DNA of 64,000 nt, taken from contig JAAFIR010000011.1 of NCBI GenBank assembly GCA_013297885.1, forward strand, positions 1 to 64,000, given 5' to 3'. The notes under the pieces are model-generated. The model saw only the letters and a list, made by a program, of their open reading frames with translations. It was not told the DNA's origin and made no database searches. Numbering within the stretch: position 1 is the stretch's first letter; every line of letters begins with the position of its first letter. This document shows, piece after piece, positions 9,130 to 18,352 of the stretch. The position numbers and the translations under genes are program-made. Source of the DNA: Leptospirales bacterium. GTDB lineage: Bacteria > Spirochaetota > Leptospiria > Leptospirales > Leptospiraceae.

Positions 9130-9174
9130 AAAAACTTTCCAATAATACATCAAAAAATTTTGGAAAGTTTTTTT
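9130..9174. terminator. Bidirectional intrinsic terminator
   Basis: AAAACTTTCCA (9131-9141) pairs with TGGAAAGTTTT (9161-9171), flanked by A and T runs on both sides. It sits between a plus-strand remnant and the 3' end of a minus-strand lipoprotein gene and would serve both. Confidence 0.7.
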
Positions 9175-9208
9175 GCGATATCCTTGCTAATTCAAAACTT
9201 TCTAAAAC

Positions 9209-11860
9209 CTAATTTCCAGAAACAAATAACAATCTATTTGCTAATGTTCCACCAGAAGCAGTAGAAATAACTGTTGGTGCACCAATATTTCCGTTTGTCA
9301 ATGGATAAGTTCCCAGATTTCCTGTAGATGCACAAATGGAATACAAAGTGTTTCCATTTGAGTGAATAGCTAAGTCTGTTTTGTTTTGTTCAGATGGACA
9401 AGAATTTGGAGCAACCCTTGAATTAATCGCAGTCGGATTGATAATTCCTGTTGAAGTATTAACATTAAATGACCAAAGATTTAATCTGCCGTAAGCGTAG
9501 AGATAATTATTGTCTGGGCTTAATTTGATAGCCCGAACTGTATCAGTTGCTGGTAGACCTCCTTCTGAAGCAGAAGTAATTGCAGCAGCTAATATGGTCA
9601 AACTCGGACTTCCTATCGAAACTGAAAATTGGTTTATTACATTTGAAGAATTGAGTGTATTACAATACAGAAAATTTCCATTGTTTGAAAACTCACATCC
9701 ACCATTATCTGTTATATAAACAGTAGTTATTTGGTTTGTTGAAACTGTATCTGTAGTCATAACACCTGTAATTGAGTTTACTGCTAAAAATCGTTGGTAA
9801 TTACCTGTTAAATTAAAATATATAAATGAAGTGCCACTGGGATGAATTCCTCCTAAAACTAACCAATTTGCTGGTGAGCCCCCATGAAAGCTATTTGAAG
9901 TTAATATTCCTAGATTGTCTATAGAAAACCTTCCAACCCTAGAAAAACCACCACCTCCATTAAAATCATATGCATAAAAAGAGCTATTATTTGGATGAAA
10001 AAAGCAACCAGTATTACATCTTGTATCTGTCACAGTTAATGAATTTACAAATGTCAAACTTCCATCGTTATTTCTGAGAAAACTTTTTATCATTGTATTA
10101 GAAATAACAACTACATGTTTTCCATTATAAATCACACCACTTGGAGTAGTCGTTACAGTAGCAACTGTATTTGCTAAAGTCAAAACTCCATTATCTCCAG
10201 TGTTATAAATTCTTAAATTATTATCATTTCCATTTAGCACATAAAGTGAATTCAAAATTTCAACTTTGATGGTTATATTTGTTGAAATCAAATTTCCATC
10301 TTGTTTGGTTGCTGTAATCGCATAACTGGTATTTGGCGAAACTACAGTAGGTGTTCCTGAAATCACACAAGTATTTGAAATAGATAATCCAAGAGGTAAA
10401 CTTGGATTTGTTGTACAACTAACTACTGTTGTCAGATTTTGTGGAACTATATTTGTAATTAGATTATTTTTAAAAAAAGAAAATACTTGGTTAGCATAAT
10501 AATTTGTTAGAATTGTATTGTTAATTTCAACTGAAATAGTAATCGAAGTAGAAATTAAATTCCCGTTTTGTTTGGTTCCGATAATTGAATAATTTGTAGT
10601 TGGGGAAGTTGTTGTTGGTGTGCCAGAAATCACACAAGTATTTGAAATACTTAAACCGCTAGGTAGAGCTGGACTTGCTTCACAACGAATTACTCCATCT
10701 TCTATAACAGGAACTAGATTTGTAATTGATATATTTCGGTTAAACACATAAGTTTGTTGAGGATAAGAAATTCCAAAAATCAAAGGAACCGAATCTAAAA
10801 AACTAATTTGGTTAAGTGCTGAAGCTGGTATTGTTGTGGGAGTAGAGCCTGTGCCAATTGGTCTTGTTGTGGAACTTTGACCAATATTCAAATTTCCACC
10901 TTCAGCAAAATATGCTACCATTGCTGGAAGTAAAATATTCGAGATACTGTTTGCTGGAAGTGGAATCTGATTGGGAACAAAACCAAGTGATAATTGTTTT
11001 CCACTTGAATCTTTTCCATCAAAAATTCCATCTTCAAAATCTTTTGCAAAACTATCAATCACTGAATCTACATCACTTGAATCAACTATTGTTCCTTTTT
11101 TATGTTTATTTGCCAAATACGAAAAACCAGCAAGAATAGAAATATGTTTTACTGAAAGAGGATTGTTCAAGTTTGTAAAATCTATGTTTAAATCTAATAG
11201 CTCAGGATAGTTGGAAGCTGAAATACTTGTTTGAGAAGTATTTTTAATTTCAGATAAATTTCTGGAATTGGAATTGGAGCTAGAAAGCCCAGAACTTAAA
11301 CCAAAACGGATAACTACCTCTTTGCTTGCTCTTTGATTTAAAGAACTCGCACTACCCCTGCCTGATGAACTTGCCATCAAATTTGCAAATCTTCTAGAAA
11401 CCATTCTAGAAAATGGGGAAACGGAATTATTGCCTCTTGCCGAATTCACTAATTTGTCTTCAGGAAAAATATTTGTTAAATTAAAATCAGAGTTTGGTGG
11501 AATGGAAATATCAGTTCTAGTTTTTTCATCATACATTTTTGTAAAACCATCTGCACTTGCTTTTACTCTAACACAAATAACTGAATTTGTTTTGTTATAA
11601 AGAACAGAATAATTTCCATTTTCATCAGTTGTGGCTTGGCCTAAAACAGAATTTAAATCACATGTTCCATCTTGGTTCACTTTATGAATATTCACTTCAG
11701 CTCTTTTGATGATGCCTTTAACAGCTGAACCAGAAACTGCAACTCTATCTTTTCTTACAAAAAGTAAAAATGCACTTTCAAGGAGTGAAATTTCAGCAGA
11801 TTGTTTACAATTTACTACATTTGCCAAGATGATTAAATACACTAAAAATTTCTGTTTCAT
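9209..11860 (-). CDS. Large surface-type lipoprotein: CarboxypepD_reg, two Ig-like repeats, beta-propeller
   Basis: An 883-residue exported lipoprotein. The signal peptide ends ILANVVNCKQ, with lipid Cys18. Residues about 40-115 form a carboxypeptidase-regulatory-like beta sandwich (SAVKGIIKRAEVNI and later TTDENGNYSV). Two putative Ig-like (He_PIG) modules of about 90 residues follow, each with the phrase GLSISNTCVISGTPT. The last 330 residues look like a 6-phosphogluconolactonase-type beta-propeller (LYVLNGNDNNLRIYNTGDNG). Leptospires carry many such lipoproteins on their surface or in the periplasm; the ligand is unknown. RBS AAAGGTG precedes the ATG. The gene is monocistronic, with terminator 9130-9174 after it. 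Confidence 0.7.
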   Translation of the reverse strand: MKQKFLVYLIILANVVNCKQSAEISLLESAFLLFVRKDRVAVSGSAVKGIIKRAEVNIHKVNQDGTCDLNSVLGQATTDENGNYSVLYNKTNSVICVRVKASADGFTKMYDEKTRTDISIPPNSDFNLTNIFPEDKLVNSARGNNSVSPFSRMVSRRFANLMASSSGRGSASSLNQRASKEVVIRFGLSSGLSSSNSNSRNLSEIKNTSQTSISASNYPELLDLNIDFTNLNNPLSVKHISILAGFSYLANKHKKGTIVDSSDVDSVIDSFAKDFEDGIFDGKDSSGKQLSLGFVPNQIPLPANSISNILLPAMVAYFAEGGNLNIGQSSTTRPIGTGSTPTTIPASALNQISFLDSVPLIFGISYPQQTYVFNRNISITNLVPVIEDGVIRCEASPALPSGLSISNTCVISGTPTTTSPTTNYSIIGTKQNGNLISTSITISVEINNTILTNYYANQVFSFFKNNLITNIVPQNLTTVVSCTTNPSLPLGLSISNTCVISGTPTVVSPNTSYAITATKQDGNLISTNITIKVEILNSLYVLNGNDNNLRIYNTGDNGVLTLANTVATVTTTPSGVIYNGKHVVVISNTMIKSFLRNNDGSLTFVNSLTVTDTRCNTGCFFHPNNSSFYAYDFNGGGGFSRVGRFSIDNLGILTSNSFHGGSPANWLVLGGIHPSGTSFIYFNLTGNYQRFLAVNSITGVMTTDTVSTNQITTVYITDNGGCEFSNNGNFLYCNTLNSSNVINQFSVSIGSPSLTILAAAITSASEGGLPATDTVRAIKLSPDNNYLYAYGRLNLWSFNVNTSTGIINPTAINSRVAPNSCPSEQNKTDLAIHSNGNTLYSICASTGNLGTYPLTNGNIGAPTVISTASGGTLANRLLFVSGN

Positions 11861-12096
11861 TATTACACCTTTACTTTTAAAATAAACTAAATTTTAGGAA
11901 TATTAATTACTTTCCTAAAATAAGTTTTTATATAATGTCATTTTTTTTTCTAATAAAATCCAAGAAACAAGTAAATTAATTATTGAACTAGAATTTTTTC
12001 TTGTAAATTTGAATTTAATGTTTACGATATTTGATCTTGATTACAATCAATAGATTATCCACTTGAAAAATCTAATTAGTTTAAAAAAATAATTCT
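11861..12096. promoter_or_regulatory. AT-rich divergent intergenic region with a hairpin
   Basis: This separates two divergent lipoprotein genes, so it must hold promoters for both. The clearest structure is TTTTAGGAA (near 11891) with TTTCCTAAAA (near 11911), which would fold in the 5' leader of the minus-strand gene. No convincing -35/-10 pair was picked out in such AT-rich sequence. Confidence 0.3.
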
Positions 12097-12873
12097 ATGG
12101 ATATTAGCTTAAAAATTATTTTCTTCTTTTTATTTTTTTTTTCTTGTGTTACAGGAGATAAAGATTTTACAAAAGTAAAAATTGATAAATCTAAATTTTT
12201 ATTTTCAAATTCAAAATTAATACAAACACATGAAAAAAACTTAGAAGTTGAAGCAATGTTATTTTCGGATAGAACAACAACAAATTTTGAAAACTTAATG
12301 GAACTTCTCAAAGTTACTATTTCTCCTGATAATCAAAAACTTGCTTTTGAAATGATTGATAGAGAATTTTATATGGTTTATTATCATTTTAGAAATCTTT
12401 CTGATAAAAATTTAAAAATTGATGTTAATAAATATAAATTTTTATTAGATGATAAAATTTTAGATCCAATTTTTCCTGAAAAAATAAAAGACGGACATTA
12501 TATCTTAAATCTTCGAGGTACAATCAAAAATATTTATAATTTATCTGTGTTCTCAATTGTTGCTGGTTATATTGTTGCGGCCATTGCGGTTTGTGTAAAA
12601 GAAGACAAATGTGAACATGTAGAAAAATCTTTAGAAACCGCAAAACTAGTTTCTAATCTGGGGGAAAAAAATTCAGAAGATGCAATTTCATTACCTTATC
12701 ATGAATACCTCCTAGATTTTGAAAATGATTTACAACCAAATTTAATTTTAAAACCTAAAGAGGAAAAAACTGGAATTTTATTTTATGAAAGAGATAATGA
12801 AATGATTCACACAACATTAAAATTAATTCAATTGGATTCAAATAAAAAAATTGAATTAAAAGTATTCAAATAA
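12097..12873 (+). CDS. Putative lipoprotein with a central membrane-like helix
   Basis: 258 residues. The N-terminal signal is followed by FFSCVTGDKD, giving a likely lipid Cys. Residues 145-165 (YNLSVFSIVAGYIVAAIAVC) are hydrophobic and followed by KEDKCE. The C-terminal 60 residues are soluble. No known domain. It stands alone between the propeller lipoprotein (divergent) and a repeat copy. Confidence 0.55.
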   Translation: MDISLKIIFFFLFFFSCVTGDKDFTKVKIDKSKFLFSNSKLIQTHEKNLEVEAMLFSDRTTTNFENLMELLKVTISPDNQKLAFEMIDREFYMVYYHFRNLSDKNLKIDVNKYKFLLDDKILDPIFPEKIKDGHYILNLRGTIKNIYNLSVFSIVAGYIVAAIAVCVKEDKCEHVEKSLETAKLVSNLGEKNSEDAISLPYHEYLLDFENDLQPNLILKPKEEKTGILFYERDNEMIHTTLKLIQLDSNKKIELKVFK

Positions 12874-12979
12874 TAATCATAACTTTTTAATATTTTAAAA
12901 AATTGGAATAGCCATTTTAAATTAAAACTTACCATACTTACTCAGTGCGGGATGCGTGCTGTCGTAGGTACAATACTAA

Positions 12980-13133
12980 GTGAAAGGGATTAAAACGGGG
13001 TCAATATTTTGAGAATACAAAATATTGACCGAAGTTGAAAGCCCGTTTTTTTTGTTGGTCACTTAAGTAAAATTTATTCATAGAAATATAAAATTTTTTA
13101 ATCGAAGCAAACTACCAACAAAAAAATTCACCC
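12980..13133 (+). repeat. Dispersed three-arm repeat, copy 3
   Basis: Outer helix GTGAA (12980-12984) with TTCAC (13127-13131): both sides changed relative to the common GCGAA/TTCGC. Inner GGG/CCC. First-arm base AAC/GTT, then GGTCAATATTTTG and complement. Second arm TTTTTTTTGTTGGT against ACCAACAAAAAAA. The copy lies between convergent gene ends. Confidence 0.8.
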
Positions 13134-13171
13134 TTAGAGATATAAAAAAATGCTCAAGCACCACATATAAA

Positions 13172-13942
13172 CTAAATTTTTATTCCACCTGATGCTTCGA
13201 TTATTACACCATCGATGAGTTCGTTTTCAGCGATGAATTTTGCAGTATGAAAAATTTCATCCACCTCACCAAGCCGTCCAATTGGAATGAGAGATTTCCA
13301 TTTATCTAATGCTTCTTGGTTCATATCTTTTAAAACCATTTCAGTTGCAATAAAACCTGGTGCGATTCCAGCTACACGAATTTTTGATTTTTTTAATTCA
13401 TGTGCCCAAAGTTTTGTCATTGCAGCAACTCCAGCTTTTGCGGCTGAATAATTTGACTGTCCAGGATTTCCATACATTGCGACAGAAGAAATTGGAATGA
13501 TGACACCTTGTTTTTTGTTATTAATCATTTGAACTGCAGCTTCACGCCCAGTTAAAAAAACTCCCGTGAGATTGACATTGATAACAGCTTGCCATTGCTC
13601 GATAGACATTTTACCTTTAACTAGACCAGTTTCTTTATCTACTTTTACAAGAAGTCCATCTCTTAAAATTCCAGCATTTAAAATTGCTACATCAAGTGAA
13701 CCAGTTTGTTTTACGGTTTCTTCCATTAATCGAACAGCATCAGCTTCAATCGAAACATCTGCTTCAATTCCAATAGCTTGACCGCCACTAGAAATGATTT
13801 CGTTTACAACTAAATCAATTGATTCTTTTTTTATATCAGTCACTACAACTTTTGCACCAAGGTTTGCAAATCCAATTGCCATTCCTTTACCAAGACCACT
13901 TGCTGATCCAGTGATCAAAACAGTTTTATTCTTTAAATCCAA
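13172..13942 (-). CDS. SDR-family oxidoreductase, FabG-like
   Basis: NAD(P)-dependent short-chain dehydrogenase/reductase, 256 residues. Cofactor motif [10 protein letters not shown] (residues 11-20), NAG near 88, and catalytic Ser and YxxxK ([21 protein letters not shown]). Closest in feel to 3-oxoacyl-ACP or acetoacetyl-CoA reductases, but substrate cannot be read from sequence. The start is TTG at 13942 with an AAGGGG site inside the end of the preceding gene; only one base separates them, so translation is coupled. No fatty-acid genes lie nearby. Confidence 0.8.
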   Translation of the reverse strand: MDLKNKTVLITGSASGLGKGMAIGFANLGAKVVVTDIKKESIDLVVNEIISSGGQAIGIEADVSIEADAVRLMEETVKQTGSLDVAILNAGILRDGLLVKVDKETGLVKGKMSIEQWQAVINVNLTGVFLTGREAAVQMINNKKQGVIIPISSVAMYGNPGQSNYSAAKAGVAAMTKLWAHELKKSKIRVAGIAPGFIATEMVLKDMNQEALDKWKSLIPIGRLGEVDEIFHTAKFIAENELIDGVIIEASGGIKI

Positions 13943-13943
13943 A

Positions 13944-14633
13944 TTAAATCCCCTTACTTCTAAGTGTTACATATTCCTTAGTAAAAGGTACTTCTATTCT
14001 TGCAATTGTTTCTCTTGGTTTAGTGATAATTCTAAATAAATTTGGATCGATACCTTCACCTTTTAACATAATCATAATGAGGGCTATTCCAAGTCCAGCA
14101 CCTTCTGTGTTATCCATATTGTCCATGTAAAATTCAGCTATGTCATTGTATTGCATAGACTTGTGCATTTTTTCACGCATCCTAATTTCTTCGAGTTTAA
14201 TTACAGGTGTGTTATTAATTACTTCAATATGCATTCCATCTTGTTTAAAGAAAAAGTTTAATGTTACATGGATTCCTTTTTCCATACATTTTTGTCCGTA
14301 TTCATCAGCCATTTTATCTGAAAAGCTTTGCTTAAATTTGACCATACCCTCTGCATATTGTGATTCATCAAAAATGTCTAATCCATTTACTTCAAAAAAA
14401 ATTCTTTTTTGGTTTGCTTTAACAGCATTAATTGCAAGCTCTTTAATTGTTGTATAAAGCATTTCTGTAAACCTATCTTGTCCATGCTTTTTTAAAATTT
14501 CAGTGATGATTAATAAAACATATTTTTCTAATTTAGAGTTAATCTTGGAGGATTTTAAAGAAATTTTTTCTTTAGTAGAAACCATAGATTTAATTTTATC
14601 TGGCATAGCTTCTGACTCTTCTGTTGAACCCAT
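13944..14633 (-). CDS. GHKL-type ATPase (histidine-kinase-like, no H-box)
   Basis: 229 residues. An N-box ([14 protein letters not shown]) and a G-box ([17 protein letters not shown]) mark a GHKL ATP-binding domain, but there is no dimerisation/phospho-acceptor histidine region and no transmembrane segment. It resembles stand-alone histidine-kinase-like ATPases of the anti-sigma or phospho-signalling kind seen in spirochaetes. The gene starts at an ATG with AAGGAG and is directly followed by the SDR gene. Its partner in signalling is not visible. Confidence 0.7.
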   Translation of the reverse strand: MGSTEESEAMPDKIKSMVSTKEKISLKSSKINSKLEKYVLLIITEILKKHGQDRFTEMLYTTIKELAINAVKANQKRIFFEVNGLDIFDESQYAEGMVKFKQSFSDKMADEYGQKCMEKGIHVTLNFFFKQDGMHIEVINNTPVIKLEEIRMREKMHKSMQYNDIAEFYMDNMDNTEGAGLGIALIMIMLKGEGIDPNLFRIITKPRETIARIEVPFTKEYVTLRSKGI

Positions 14634-14662
14634 TTACAACTCCTTAAAAGAAAACTTTGTTA

Positions 14663-15022
14663 TTATAGAAAATTCAATAAAATAGTCAATTGAAATATTC
14701 TATAACTAGGAAAAATCTTGACAAAGATTATGAGAATTAGACTAGAAAAACCTAACACTCTATGTATTTTTCCACCTTTTTTAAATATCGGAAATGAAAT
14801 TAAAATTAAAAATAATACTATCTCATAATAGTAAATCTCCTTAAATTTGAGTACAACAAAAAATTCTCGAATTAAGAAAAATAAAAAACTAAAAAAATAA
14901 AATATATGATGAAGTTTCCCAATTTTACTTCTTGGTACATTAAAATAATAGGACAAAACTCCAACTAAATTGCTTAAAAGTATTGACAAAATAAATAAAC
15001 TATCCAAAAAAATATGTATCAT
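14663..15022 (-). CDS. Small four-helix membrane protein
   Basis: 119 residues, nearly all in about four hydrophobic helices separated by short basic loops (NVPRSKIGKLHH, FKKGGKIHRV). No family recognised. It is upstream of the GHKL gene on the same strand, 29 bases away, and may be in its operon. The histidine pair in GKLHH and GKIHRV could be a heme or metal site, which is speculation. Confidence 0.5.
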   Translation of the reverse strand: MIHIFLDSLFILSILLSNLVGVLSYYFNVPRSKIGKLHHIFYFFSFLFFLIREFFVVLKFKEIYYYEIVLFLILISFPIFKKGGKIHRVLGFSSLILIIFVKIFPSYRIFQLTILLNFL

Positions 15023-15060
15023 TAGCTATAATTACTCGATATTAAAAATAGGAGTTTCCC

Positions 15061-16269
15061 ATGTTTCGCTTTTTTCTTTTTATTACTTTAATTTCAATTT
15101 ATTCAGTGAGTAAAGAAGATAAAATCATTTATGCGTTTTGGGACAATCATTCTTCTAAATATACTAAAATGATTTATGTTGGTGAAACTGTAAGTATCGA
15201 CAAAGTGGATATGTTAAACTCAAATCAAAAAATAAACAAAGACTTAATGGAAATTGGTGTAGATCTCAGAATGGATACATTAACTGTTAGAGTTTTAAAT
15301 AATCCTGGAATACGTGTTGGACAAACTCTTTATTTAATAGAAAAAAATCCAGACCATAAATCATTTAAGGAAGGTAATATTGTTGGTCAAATTAAAGTTG
15401 CATCTATTTTTGAAACTTCTTTTTTTGGAAAACAAATTCGTGGTGAAGGTTATTTAAGGTTAATCGAAAATAATATTATGGCTGTTGCAATGCCAATTGA
15501 AACAGAAAGTCTAGATGAATCACTAGTTTTAAAAAAACAAGCAGATTATTTTGTTGAAAAAGGTGATTTTGCTTCAGCTATTACATATTATAAAAAATCT
15601 ATCGGGAAAGATCCAAACAATCCAGAAGCTCATTTTGCTTTAGCTAAAGTTCATACTACTACTGGTGAAGGATATGTTTCTGCAGGATACGAATTTAGTT
15701 TAGCTTGGAAAAATAAACATCGTTTTGAAGACCAAGAAGATAAATTTGAATTTTATAAAGAATATATGAAATTTTTAATTTCAAATTATGAAATTGAATC
15801 TTTAAAAAAAAGAGGAGCAATAGAAAATTTACAAAAATGTTTAGATGTTGGAAAAGATGCTGGCAAAAATTTTCCTAAAGATGCAGAAATTTATTATTTA
15901 ACTTCTTATACTAGTTTTTTATTGTATCTAAAAGCTAAAGATCAAATTTTAGTTACTACAGAAGAAGAAGCAAAACTTAAACAAGAGTCTAGACTTCAAA
16001 AAGAAGAATTGATTTCTACAGCAGAATCCAATATAGAAAATTCTTTAAAATTAAAACCAGTTGATTATAAAACACAAATGTTAGCAGTATTAATTTATTT
16101 TGAAAAACTTTCTGATATTACAAACAATCAATCATCAACTAGTGCAACTGAAACAAGAGATTTAAAATTAAGAATTGAAAAACATGGAAAATTATATTTA
16201 ACTTATAAACCTAAAAACAAAAAAACTGATAGAAAAATAAAAGATATTTTAGATTTAGAACTTCGCTAG
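15061..16269 (+). CDS. Exported TPR-repeat protein
   Basis: 402 residues with a short signal peptide (RFFLFITLISIYSVS). Residues about 25-145 form a beta-rich domain of unknown family. From about 150, tetratricopeptide repeats are clear: LKKQADYFVEKGDFASAITY and then YKKSIGKDPNNPEAHFALAK. The later region is helical and charged. TPRs bind other proteins, so this is probably a periplasmic scaffold. Good AGGAG site before the ATG. It is divergent from the small membrane protein. Confidence 0.7.
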   Translation: MFRFFLFITLISIYSVSKEDKIIYAFWDNHSSKYTKMIYVGETVSIDKVDMLNSNQKINKDLMEIGVDLRMDTLTVRVLNNPGIRVGQTLYLIEKNPDHKSFKEGNIVGQIKVASIFETSFFGKQIRGEGYLRLIENNIMAVAMPIETESLDESLVLKKQADYFVEKGDFASAITYYKKSIGKDPNNPEAHFALAKVHTTTGEGYVSAGYEFSLAWKNKHRFEDQEDKFEFYKEYMKFLISNYEIESLKKRGAIENLQKCLDVGKDAGKNFPKDAEIYYLTSYTSFLLYLKAKDQILVTTEEEAKLKQESRLQKEELISTAESNIENSLKLKPVDYKTQMLAVLIYFEKLSDITNNQSSTSATETRDLKLRIEKHGKLYLTYKPKNKKTDRKIKDILDLELR

Positions 16270-16421
16270 ATAATTGAATTAAATTTAGTTAATTACTTTC
16301 AAATTTTTTTTAAAAATGATAATTGGTAAATTAGTTTAATCTAATTTAAATGATGAATTTAATTTCAAAAAATTCTTTACATAGCTACAAAATATTAATT
16401 TGATTTTTTTGGAGATTAAAA

Positions 16422-16994
16422 ATGAAATATTTATTTGTAATTTTAATTAGTTTTTGTTTTTGTTTTGAAACTGTTAAAACTCAAGATACTGAAATAAAGC
16501 AAGATTCAGTTGTAGAAATTCGTGAATCCCAAATTCCAGGTGCAGGAATGGGTTTGTATGCAAAAAAAAATATACTTAAAGATTCTGTTGTTACTGATTA
16601 CAAAGGTAAAAAAGTAACTAAAGAAGAATATAACCAAATTCATGCAAAAAAAGAACATTGGTATATGTTTACAATGCCTGAATGTGCAAATGAACCAAAT
16701 TATCCTTATATTGATGGAGATAGAAATCATTTTGCTTCAAAAGTAAATTTTGCTCCTTCAGAAATTAATAATAAACAAACTAATTTACAAAATGTATATT
16801 TTTTAAAACACTGTGACGAACCTTATATCCGTCTTTATGCGAGTAGAGATATAAAAAAAGGTGAAGAATTGTTTGTAAGTTATGGTGGAATTTATGATTA
16901 CCATTTTATGCAATTTAAAGACGTTCAAGAATTTTTTCTAAAAAAAACAGGAATCAAAATTGGACCAAAAGAAAAATTTACATTTAAAGATTAA
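16422..16994 (+). CDS. Exported SET-domain protein, putative lysine methyltransferase
   Basis: 190 residues: a signal peptide (FVILISFCFCFETVKTQ) followed directly by a SET domain. Seen: the opening strand VEIRESQIPGAGMGLYAKKN, the DGDRNHFASKVNFAPS stretch in place of the usual NHSCxPN region, and the closing KKGEELFVSYGG that binds S-adenosylmethionine. SET enzymes methylate protein lysines and normally act in the cytoplasm; a signal peptide is unusual because SAM should be scarce outside. Alternatively the hydrophobic start anchors it in the inner membrane. GGAG site upstream. A 16-base palindrome follows the stop. Confidence 0.7.
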   Translation: MKYLFVILISFCFCFETVKTQDTEIKQDSVVEIRESQIPGAGMGLYAKKNILKDSVVTDYKGKKVTKEEYNQIHAKKEHWYMFTMPECANEPNYPYIDGDRNHFASKVNFAPSEINNKQTNLQNVYFLKHCDEPYIRLYASRDIKKGEELFVSYGGIYDYHFMQFKDVQEFFLKKTGIKIGPKEKFTFKD

Positions 16995-17010
16995 TTGCAC
17001 TTAAGTGCAA
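16995..17010. promoter_or_regulatory. Perfect 16-base palindrome
   Basis: TTGCACTTAAGTGCAA lies one base after the SET gene stop and about 55 bases before the next start. There is no T tract, so it is a poor terminator. A dimeric regulator site for the downstream gene is possible. A half-like CACTTAAG recurs at about 17019-17026. Confidence 0.3.
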
Positions 17011-17065
17011 CTTGATTCACACTTAAGAGGTTTCATCTTGTTTATTTTTATGCTAAAAAATAAAC

Positions 17066-18352
17066 ATGATGATAAACCTAATTTTATGCATAACAGCAAT
17101 TACTCTTTTTTCACCTTTGATGATTTTAATTTCTGTTCTAATTTATTTAGAAGATTTTGGAACAGTTTTTTTTATCCAAGAAAGGGTTGGACTTAGAGAA
17201 ACTAATTTTTCAATAATCAAATTTAGAACCATACTTAACGGTAAAATAACTTTTGTCGGAAAATTTCTTCGACAAACTGGTCTAGACGAACTTCCTCAAT
17301 TATTTAATATACTGCTTGGTGATATGAATTTAGTTGGGCCAAGACCCTTAACAAAAGAAGATATTCAAAGGCTTGGTTTTGGGGATATTCGATTTGCAAA
17401 ACGTTGGTCAGTAAAACCAGGACTCACAGGACTTGCACAAATTTATCCCAGTATTGGAAAAAAAATTTCAATCTGTTTTGATTTTTCTTATATTAAAACA
17501 AGATCTTTTTATTTAGATTTTCAAATTTTATCTTTTACTTTTTTAATGAATATTTTTGGAAAAAGAAAGTTAAGAAAATTTTTATATACTAAATTAAAAA
17601 ATAGAATTAGAGTTCCAAATTGGAAAAATTGGTTTAAGTATTTTAAAAAAAATTCTGATTATAAAATTTTGGAAGAATATGATACAAGTAAATTAACTAG
17701 TAAAGAAAAATTTGGACTAAAAAAATCTCTAGCTATTTTTCAAATTGGTGAAACAGGAGAAGGCAGAATTGCAAAAGAGATTGATGAATTTCATTCCAAA
17801 TACATAAACAATAATTATAAAGAAGCTCTAAAATTATTTGTTAAAGAAGAAGGTCGCCATGCGAGAATTCTTTCAAATATGATTCGTTCATTAGAGGGAA
17901 AAAATTTAGAATTTAATTTTACCGAAAAACTATTTAAAATAGGTAGAAGAATTTTAGGTGTTAAATTGAAACTTTTAGTTCTATTAGTTGCTGAAACTAT
18001 TAGTGTTGAGTTTTACAAATTTTATGCAAAAAAATTACCCTTATCAGGTCTAAGAGCTAGTTTAATTAGAATTATCAAAGAAGAAGAAAAACATTTAGAT
18101 TTTCATTCAGAGTTTTTTAAATATATTTTAAAGAATCAATTTGAAAAGTTCTTATTTAGTTTTATTTTTTTATTCGTTTCGATTATTGCATATTTAATGG
18201 TTGTAAAAGACCATTATCAATATTTAAAAATATTTGGTTTTGATTTAAAAGAATCATTTTGGAGTTATCAAAAAATTGTTTACTCTACAATTAATAAAGC
18301 TTTAAATAGGGAAGAAAAAATACAAATCCAATACCAAACAAAATTAATTTAA
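17066..18352 (+). CDS. Fusion: polyprenyl-phosphate sugar transferase plus ferritin-like di-iron domain
   Basis: 428 residues in one frame. Residues 1-175 are a bacterial sugar-1-phosphate transferase (WcaJ/PglC type): N-terminal membrane helix, FSIIKFRTI, LRQTGLDELPQLFNILLGDM, LVGPRPL, and KPGLTGLAQI. This class moves a phosphosugar onto undecaprenyl phosphate for polysaccharide synthesis. Residues about 210-360 are helical with two E...ExxH pairs: GETGEGR then EEGRHAR (near 228 and 262), and VAETISVEF then EEEKHLDFH (near 310 and 341), as in ferritin-like di-iron proteins. A last membrane helix follows (FLFVSIIAYLMVV). I know of no such fusion. The stop overlaps the convergent ion-channel gene by four bases. 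Confidence 0.75.
   Translation: MMINLILCITAITLFSPLMILISVLIYLEDFGTVFFIQERVGLRETNFSIIKFRTILNGKITFVGKFLRQTGLDELPQLFNILLGDMNLVGPRPLTKEDIQRLGFGDIRFAKRWSVKPGLTGLAQIYPSIGKKISICFDFSYIKTRSFYLDFQILSFTFLMNIFGKRKLRKFLYTKLKNRIRVPNWKNWFKYFKKNSDYKILEEYDTSKLTSKEKFGLKKSLAIFQIGETGEGRIAKEIDEFHSKYINNNYKEALKLFVKEEGRHARILSNMIRSLEGKNLEFNFTEKLFKIGRRILGVKLKLLVLLVAETISVEFYKFYAKKLPLSGLRASLIRIIKEEEKHLDFHSEFFKYILKNQFEKFLFSFIFLFVSIIAYLMVVKDHYQYLKIFGFDLKESFWSYQKIVYSTINKALNREEKIQIQYQTKLI

Noticed and set aside
9130-9174. Terminator hairpin as another three-arm repeat
   Set aside because: Single hairpin with A/T tracts only; no GATTGA or GAAAGC junctions.
10858-11210. Plus-strand frames opposite the beta-propeller lipoprotein
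   Set aside because: Antisense shadows of a well-supported gene.
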